From an uncultured Prevotella sp. (GTDB taxonomy: Bacteria > Bacteroidota > Bacteroidia > Bacteroidales > Bacteroidaceae), in assembly GCA_900768785.1 (NCBI GenBank), contig CAAGEG010000069.1, positions 1 through 48,363 on the forward strand: a stretch of 48,363 bases of DNA, in the 5' to 3' direction. Positions 43,806-48,363 of this stretch are shown in pieces; the first letter of the stretch is position 1, and each line of letters starts with the position of its first letter. The position numbers were made by a program, and so were the translations under genes. A model generated the notes under the pieces. It was not told the origin of the DNA, did no database searches, and saw only the letters and a program-made list of their open reading frames with translations.

Positions 43806-44816
43806 TTAGATTATATTTACTTCGGGACTGATATCCACATTGAATTCACGTTTCACATCACTACGGATAGCTTCGCAAAGAGCAAGAATGTCACGTCCTT
43901 TAGCACCGCCCCTATTTACAAGTACCAACGCCTGTCGAGCGTGAACACCGGCACACCCCAGAGAGCGCCCCTTCCACCCACAACGGTCAATCATCCACCC
44001 CGCAGGTATCTTCACATAACGTTCATCAACATCATAATGAGGCACGTCGCCATGACGATTGCATATAGATAAAAATTGCTCGCGCGTAACTATGGGGTTC
44101 ATGAAAAAGCTGCCTGCATTGCCCTCAACAGCAGGATCGGGCAATTTTTCACGACGTATTGCTATAACAACATCACGAACATCAGCAGCTGACACATCAA
44201 CAATACCTCGACTATCCAACACCTGACGAATGTTACCATAGTCAAGATGAGGAACAAACACGGGTGACAGACGATAAACGACATGGGTGATGACATAACG
44301 CCCAAGCCACTCACCTTTGAAACGGCTTTGACGATATCCATAATCACAATCTTCGGCAGCAAAGACACAACGCTTGCCATTAGACATATCAACAGCCTCA
44401 ACACTCTCTATAACATCTTTAGCCTCAACACCATAAGCGCCGATATTCTGAACAGCACTTGCCCCTACCTCACCGGGTATTAACGACAAGTTTTCCATGC
44501 CATACCAGCCATGAGTAACACAATGGGCAACAACATCATCCCACGTCTCGCCACTACCGCAACGCACTCTCACGCCACCGTCAACCACCTCAGCTTCAAT
44601 GCCTTTGATAGCAGAATGGAGCACCGTGCCCTTGAAATCGTCAAGAAAGAGCAGATTGCTGCCACCACCAATCACAAGCACCCTATCATTAGCTGAAACC
44701 GTTGGCAACACATGAAGAAGTTCGTCAACAGAAGCAAACTCCACAAACCTTCGGCAAGAAACATCCATTCCAAAAGTGTTATGTGACAAAAGAGAGAAAT
44801 CATTGAGGTCTTTCAT
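43806..44816 (-). CDS. murB: UDP-N-acetylenolpyruvoylglucosamine reductase
   Basis: Second committed step of peptidoglycan precursor synthesis: NADPH-dependent reduction of enolpyruvyl-UDP-GlcNAc to UDP-MurNAc. 336 residues from MKDLNDFSLLSHNTFG; an upstream in-frame start overlaps the preceding gene and adds non-family sequence, so it is rejected. FAD-binding VLVIGGGSNLLF, LIPGEVGASAVQNIGAYG, DYGYRQSRFK, and GNAGSFFMNPIV with the catalytic Ser are present. The length and YRQS loop mark the E. coli-like type I enzyme. It lies 19 nt after the DUF4348 lipoprotein gene. Confidence 0.95.
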   Translation of the reverse strand: MKDLNDFSLLSHNTFGMDVSCRRFVEFASVDELLHVLPTVSANDRVLVIGGGSNLLFLDDFKGTVLHSAIKGIEAEVVDGGVRVRCGSGETWDDVVAHCVTHGWYGMENLSLIPGEVGASAVQNIGAYGVEAKDVIESVEAVDMSNGKRCVFAAEDCDYGYRQSRFKGEWLGRYVITHVVYRLSPVFVPHLDYGNIRQVLDSRGIVDVSAADVRDVVIAIRREKLPDPAVEGNAGSFFMNPIVTREQFLSICNRHGDVPHYDVDERYVKIPAGWMIDRCGWKGRSLGCAGVHARQALVLVNRGGAKGRDILALCEAIRSDVKREFNVDISPEVNII

Positions 44817-44835
44817 GATATAATTGATACTTATA

Positions 44836-45678
44836 TTATTCCACCAAACGAGTGAGCAGCCACTTCCCATCTACATTACGGAAAGTCAACTGCATCTCCA
44901 TGCCGTTGGATATACCACGCAATAGGAAAAGCTTCTGGCTGCCACCAACATGGTTCTTCCCATACCTTATATTATATATAACACCCGAAGGCAACTCTGG
45001 AGCAAATGCAGGCCACGACTCGGGAACAATTTCTCCCGTCATAGAACCAAAGTCATCGTCTGGGTCAGGACCGGAAAAATCCACCGGATCATTAAGACTC
45101 TGTTGCTGAAAAGCCGAGTCGGTAGAGAAATGGCGATAAAACGAAAGGAACGAAGCATTAGGATTAGCCGACAGAGGTGCCGTTGTCACAGATGTAAGCA
45201 TCCAACGACCATTAAGCCTATCAAAGGCATAATCACAAACATAGCCGTCATCAAGATAAATCTTTTCTACAACAACATTATTTATTGTAGTGTCTTTCAC
45301 CGATTTAAGTTGGCGCATATTATCAACAATAAGCGTATAGAAACCCTGCTCCATAAAGAAATGTTCCATGTTCCAATGCTCTTTGTCAACCCATTCAACA
45401 TTACCGGCAGACACCATCTTCAAAGGAAACTTGATACGATGATACTGCACCTTACGGCTTGCAGCAAAGTTGAAAAAGAAATCATCAAACAACTCATCTG
45501 CCGCCTTAGGCATCGTCTGCTCCGAAATAATCTGTTCCATAGTGTCAACAACACTTGTATCAGCTGCTATACTGTCGGTTAATACAGGCTCTTCAACAGG
45601 CTTCTTGTCGCCACATGATGTTGATAACACTAAAAGCGACAAAGACAACAAAGCAAAAAACAAGGCACTTCTTCTCAT
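44836..45678 (-). CDS. DUF4348 lipoprotein
   Basis: 280 residues from the ATG opening a lipoprotein signal (MRRSALFFALLSLSLL...STSC; lipobox Cys about 23); the longer upstream frame adds a non-signal Cys-rich stretch and is rejected. After an acidic Ser/Thr/Val-rich tether comes ADELFDDFFFNFAASRKVQ, the start of the DUF4348 domain seen in Bacteroidales, with two similar halves each ending in a GRWMLT/GKWLLTRLV strand. Function unknown; the position before murB suggests an envelope role. Its promoter is at 45819-45851, giving a leader of about 130 nt. Confidence 0.82.
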   Translation of the reverse strand: MRRSALFFALLSLSLLVLSTSCGDKKPVEEPVLTDSIAADTSVVDTMEQIISEQTMPKAADELFDDFFFNFAASRKVQYHRIKFPLKMVSAGNVEWVDKEHWNMEHFFMEQGFYTLIVDNMRQLKSVKDTTINNVVVEKIYLDDGYVCDYAFDRLNGRWMLTSVTTAPLSANPNASFLSFYRHFSTDSAFQQQSLNDPVDFSGPDPDDDFGSMTGEIVPESWPAFAPELPSGVIYNIRYGKNHVGGSQKLFLLRGISNGMEMQLTFRNVDGKWLLTRLVE

Positions 45679-45818
45679 AATAATACCCTTAAAAACAATT
45701 AAATCTGAAAGCGACAAATGGTAACCACACACACCGAAACAACAACTCGAAAAGCAACAAAAGCCAAACAAAGACATGCTACGACAACAGTTACAATAGA
45801 GCCGCCCTAAAATTTGCG

Positions 45819-45851
45819 CAAAAGTACAACTTTATTTCCATTTATTACAAA
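45819..45851 (-). promoter_or_regulatory. Bacteroidota promoter of the DUF4348-murB-MBL unit
   Basis: On the minus strand, TTTG (45848-45851), 21 nt, TACTTTTG (45819-45826). Both elements match the phylum consensus, with spacing at the upper end of the usual range. Confidence 0.6.
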
Positions 45852-45869
45852 TATTAACCATAAAAATAT

Positions 45870-45877
45870 TACCTTTG
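45870..45877 (+). promoter_or_regulatory. -7 box of the pheS promoter
   Basis: TACCTTTG, a match to TAnnTTTG, 36 nt upstream of the pheS ATG. No clear -33 TTTG at 19-21 nt. Its upstream region overlaps the -33 element of the divergent promoter at 45819-45851, so the two may compete. Confidence 0.5.
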
Positions 45878-45913
45878 CAGAAAGTTTTTAATACGCATCA
45901 AAAACAAACGAAA

Positions 45914-46951
45914 ATGATACTCCAAAAAATAGAGCAACTTCTGCAGGAAGTGACAACACTCAACGCCAAAGACGCCAAAGAGATTGAGGCTCTCCGACTG
46001 AAATATCTTAGCAAAAAAGGACTTATTAGCGCACTAATGAACGACTTCAGGAACGTGCCCGCCGAACAAAAACGTGAAGTAGGCATGAAAATTAACCAAC
46101 TGAAGCAAACGGCAACAGAGCGCATAAACCAACTAAAAGAACAATGCCAAATGACGGCTGACGAAGACACAGCCCTTGATCTCACAAGAACTCCATACCC
46201 TATAAAGCTCGGTTCAAGACATCCGTTGACAATTGTTAGAAACGAAATAATTGACATATTCTCACGAATGGGCTTCACACTTGCCGATGGCCCCGAAGTG
46301 GAAGACGACTTGCACGTGTTCACAAAGATGAACTTCGCAGCCGACCACCCCGCAAGAGATATGCAAGACACTTTCTTCGTGGAAAACGGAAATGCCGATG
46401 TAACAAAAAACATACTCTTGAGAAGCCACACAAGCTCTGTACAAGCAAGAGTTATGGAAACATCACAACCACCAATACGCATTATATGTCCAGGAAGGGT
46501 ATATCGCAACGAAGCAATAACAGCAAGAGCACACTGCTTCTTCCACCAAATAGAAGGACTATATATAGACAAAAACGTGTCTTTCACAGACCTAAAACAA
46601 GTGCTTCTGACATTCGCACGCGAACTCTTTGGCGAAGACACTAAGATACGCCTACGTCCAAGCTACTTCCCATTTACCGAACCAAGTGCGGAAATGGATA
46701 TCTCATGCCATATCTGCGGCGGCAAAGGATGCGGTTTCTGCAAGCACACAGGTTGGGTGGAAATTCTCGGTTGCGGCATGGTAGACCCTAACGTGCTTGA
46801 ACAATGTGGTATAGACAGCAAGTTATATACAGGATATGCCTTCGGACTCGGTGTTGAACGCATAACAAACCTCAAATATCAAGTGTCTGACCTAAGAATG
46901 TTCTCCGAAAATGATGTCCGTTTCCTCAAAGAATTTGAGTCGGCAAATTGA
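45914..46951 (+). CDS. pheS: Phenylalanyl-tRNA synthetase alpha subunit
   Basis: Catalytic subunit of the alpha2-beta2 enzyme charging tRNA-Phe. 345 residues from MILQKIEQLLQEV; the in-frame upstream start falls inside the promoter -7 box and is rejected. The N-terminal coiled coil (about 1-85) that binds tRNA is followed by the class II core: HPLTIVRNEIIDIFSRMGF, LLRSHTSSVQARVM, CPGRVYRNEAITARAHCFFH (motif 2), a small CxxC-type pair in CHICGGKGCGFCKHTGW, and FGLGVERI (motif 3). The beta subunit gene is not in the window, as in many Bacteroidota where pheS and pheT are apart. Confidence 0.96.
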   Translation: MILQKIEQLLQEVTTLNAKDAKEIEALRLKYLSKKGLISALMNDFRNVPAEQKREVGMKINQLKQTATERINQLKEQCQMTADEDTALDLTRTPYPIKLGSRHPLTIVRNEIIDIFSRMGFTLADGPEVEDDLHVFTKMNFAADHPARDMQDTFFVENGNADVTKNILLRSHTSSVQARVMETSQPPIRIICPGRVYRNEAITARAHCFFHQIEGLYIDKNVSFTDLKQVLLTFARELFGEDTKIRLRPSYFPFTEPSAEMDISCHICGGKGCGFCKHTGWVEILGCGMVDPNVLEQCGIDSKLYTGYAFGLGVERITNLKYQVSDLRMFSENDVRFLKEFESAN

Positions 46952-46982
46952 TAAGCATCTAAACAAACATACAATAAAAACT

Positions 46983-47020
46983 AAGATGGTGTGTCTTGTC
47001 TGAACACACCATCTTTATAT
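46983..47020 (+). terminator. Terminator-like hairpin after pheS
   Basis: A perfect 12-bp stem, AAGATGGTGTGT (46983-46994) with ACACACCATCTT (47004-47015), and a 9-nt loop, starting 32 nt after the pheS stop. The T-run after the stem is short (TTTATATTT). Confidence 0.65.
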
Positions 47021-47050
47021 TTATCTACATCAATCCCACAACACAAGACC

Positions 47051-47845
47051 ATGTTTAAGAAAAACCTCAACAACTCTACACTCACATTTCCACAAGATAA
47101 ACTCATAAACTTTGAAGAGACCACACACACCTACACCGTGAAAGGTATAGGCACAATGACCCCCGTAAGTACAGTTATCAGCAAATTCTTCAAAGAGTTT
47201 GATGCTATGTATTGGAGTATGAAAAAATGCAACAACAACGCAGTTGAAGCGGCACGACTAAGAGAAACATGGCAAGCAAAAGGTGCTGTGGCAAGCCAAG
47301 CAGGCACTTTCATGCACCAACAGATAGAAAACTATATCAACAGCCGCCAAGAGCCCGAAGACCTTATATGCACCACAAAATACGAAGGCACTTACATACA
47401 ACAGATAAAAGATGTTGACATCAGCACCGAATGGCACTATTTTAAGAACTTTGAGCGCAACACGCAATACACACCCTTTAGAACTGAATGGTGCGTCTAT
47501 GACCCCGATGCACGCATAGCAGGAACCATAGACCTGTTATGTTCATGCAGCGACGGCACATACGAGATATACGACTGGAAACGAAGCAATAAAATAGACC
47601 CGCAAGAAGTAACCCGTTTTGGAGGAATAAACGGCATGGAACACCTCTGTGACACATCATACAACCACTACTGCCTGCAACAAAACCTCTATCGCCATAT
47701 ACTTGAACAATACTACGGCATGACTGTCAGCCGAATGAACCTCGTGGTACTTCACCCCGACTATGACAACTACCGCATAGTGCCAATAAAACGTATGGAC
47801 AAAGAAGTGGGAATAATATTAAAATTCCTCGCCACAACATACTAA
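47051..47845 (+). CDS. PD-(D/E)XK nuclease superfamily protein
   Basis: 264 residues from MFKKNLNNSTLTF; the upstream in-frame start lies across the pheS terminator and is rejected. The fold signature is seen as GTFMHQQIENYI (Glu/His helix), AGTIDLLCSCSDGTYEIYDW (Asp, then the D-W-K triad) followed by KRSN, and a Gln-rich helix HYCLQQNLYRHILEQYYG (the QxxxY motif of the Cas4/RecB-like group). This predicts a metal-dependent DNA nuclease, cytoplasmic. No helicase partner or CRISPR array is near. It stands alone between pheS and ligA; role in repair or phage-derived recombination is inferred. Confidence 0.78.
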   Translation: MFKKNLNNSTLTFPQDKLINFEETTHTYTVKGIGTMTPVSTVISKFFKEFDAMYWSMKKCNNNAVEAARLRETWQAKGAVASQAGTFMHQQIENYINSRQEPEDLICTTKYEGTYIQQIKDVDISTEWHYFKNFERNTQYTPFRTEWCVYDPDARIAGTIDLLCSCSDGTYEIYDWKRSNKIDPQEVTRFGGINGMEHLCDTSYNHYCLQQNLYRHILEQYYGMTVSRMNLVVLHPDYDNYRIVPIKRMDKEVGIILKFLATTY

Positions 47846-47988
47846 TGTCATAGGAACAACATCATAGATAGTTTTTCATAAGAGGCAAAAATTGACACCT
47901 ACGACAACCAATCTGCATTCTGACTGCAAGGACATTTGAAATATGCAAAATAGTATCAGCAACAGAATGATTATATATTTGCTTTTCG

Positions 47989-48363
47989 TTATTGTTGATT
48001 GTCTTCGTTTATCATTTTAAGAAAATCATCTTCATTAATTACAGGCACACCAAGTTTCTCTGCCTTTTGCAACTTTGAAGGTCCCATGTTGTCGCCTGCC
48101 AACACAAATGATGTCTTGCCACTAATGCTACTTGCATTACGCCCGCCATGTGACTCAATCATGAGTTTGTATTCATCACGACTGTGGTGAGTAAACACTC
48201 CACTTATAACAATGGTTTTTCCTGATAGTATGTCAGAAGTTTTATGCATCTGTTCTTCGCTAAGAGCCATCTGAACACCATGAGCTTTAAGACGATTTAT
48301 AATGTCTATGTTTGACTGATTGCGAAAATAAGTCATCACGCTACGTGCTATAACATCTCCTAT
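47989..48363 (-). CDS. ligA: NAD-dependent DNA ligase, C-terminal part (runs off the window)
   Basis: Last 124 residues of LigA; the open frame continues past the right end of the window (IGDVIARSV before MTYF). The visible part holds the end of the helix-hairpin-helix domain (IGDVIARSVMTYFRNQSN) and a complete BRCT domain: SGKTIVISGVF, ESHGGRNASSIS, KTSFVLAGDNMGPSKLQKAEKLG, INEDDFLKMI. The ligase seals nicks in replication and repair. The 3' end is 143 nt from the convergent nuclease gene; that gap shows no clear terminator. Confidence 0.9.
   Translation of the reverse strand: MGDVIARSVMTYFRNQSNIDIINRLKAHGVQMALSEEQMHKTSDILSGKTIVISGVFTHHSRDEYKLMIESHGGRNASSISGKTSFVLAGDNMGPSKLQKAEKLGVPVINEDDFLKMINEDNQQ

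Noticed and set aside
43806..44870. Longer murB start
   Set aside because: It would overlap the DUF4348 gene and add 18 residues with no family similarity.
45898..46641. 247-codon minus-strand frame across pheS
   Set aside because: Antisense to a conserved synthetase gene, Ser/Cys-rich low-quality protein, no promoter.

Overview
The window looks like chromosome of a member of the Bacteroidales, most likely Prevotellaceae-like. Evidence: AT-rich DNA, promoters of the Bacteroidota type (TTTG, 19-21 nt, TAnnTTTG) upstream of several genes, a single-chain glycyl-tRNA synthetase, a DUF4348 lipoprotein, a Caps_synth-type glycosyltransferase, and a very large plant-glycan hydrolase block. No ribosomal RNA is present, so the genus is an inference.

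Left part (1-9000). On the minus strand lie an exported endonuclease/exonuclease/phosphatase-family enzyme, alaS, an FKBP-type isomerase lipoprotein and glyQS. Diverging from glyQS, behind a textbook promoter, are a 58-residue ORF, a polysaccharide-type glycosyltransferase and a nucleotidyltransferase-fold protein. A gene-poor kilobase (8826-9844) follows, holding tRNA-Arg(CCG), a phased 22-bp repeat array and the terminator of the next operon.

Central part (9845-41706). Fourteen minus-strand genes with short gaps or overlaps form one 32-kb carbohydrate-degradation operon. In transcription order: secreted sugar isomerase-like TIM barrel, DUF3826, GH127, GH141-like beta-helix protein, MFS sugar porter, signal-less GH78-like rhamnosidase, GH67N/GH20b-like hydrolase, GH43-like/GH2/malectin fusion, LacZ-like GH2, second GH2, GH106, SGNH acetylesterase, DUF5703 protein, secreted GH78. 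Three rhamnosidase-type enzymes, GH127, GH2 enzymes and an esterase point to a rhamnose- and arabinose-decorated plant polymer (rhamnogalacturonan side chains or arabinogalactan protein are the best guesses). There is no SusC/SusD pair, sensor or regulator in the block; uptake seems to rely on the MFS porter, whose gene overlaps the one for a cytoplasmic rhamnosidase. Several intercistronic gaps hold strong inverted repeats.

Right part (41707-48363). Upstream of the operon is a decayed stretch: TGTCAC inverted repeats, a 134-residue N-terminal stub of a DUF3987-type protein, and a second phased 22-bp array. Then come housekeeping genes: an MBL-fold hydrolase, murB and a DUF4348 lipoprotein on the minus strand, pheS and a PD-(D/E)XK nuclease-like gene on the plus strand, and the 3' end of ligA running off the window.

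The most unusual non-coding signal is a family of 22-bp repeats, each carrying an AAA-N7-TTT palindrome, found at three well-separated places: both flanks of the hydrolase operon and one gap inside it.
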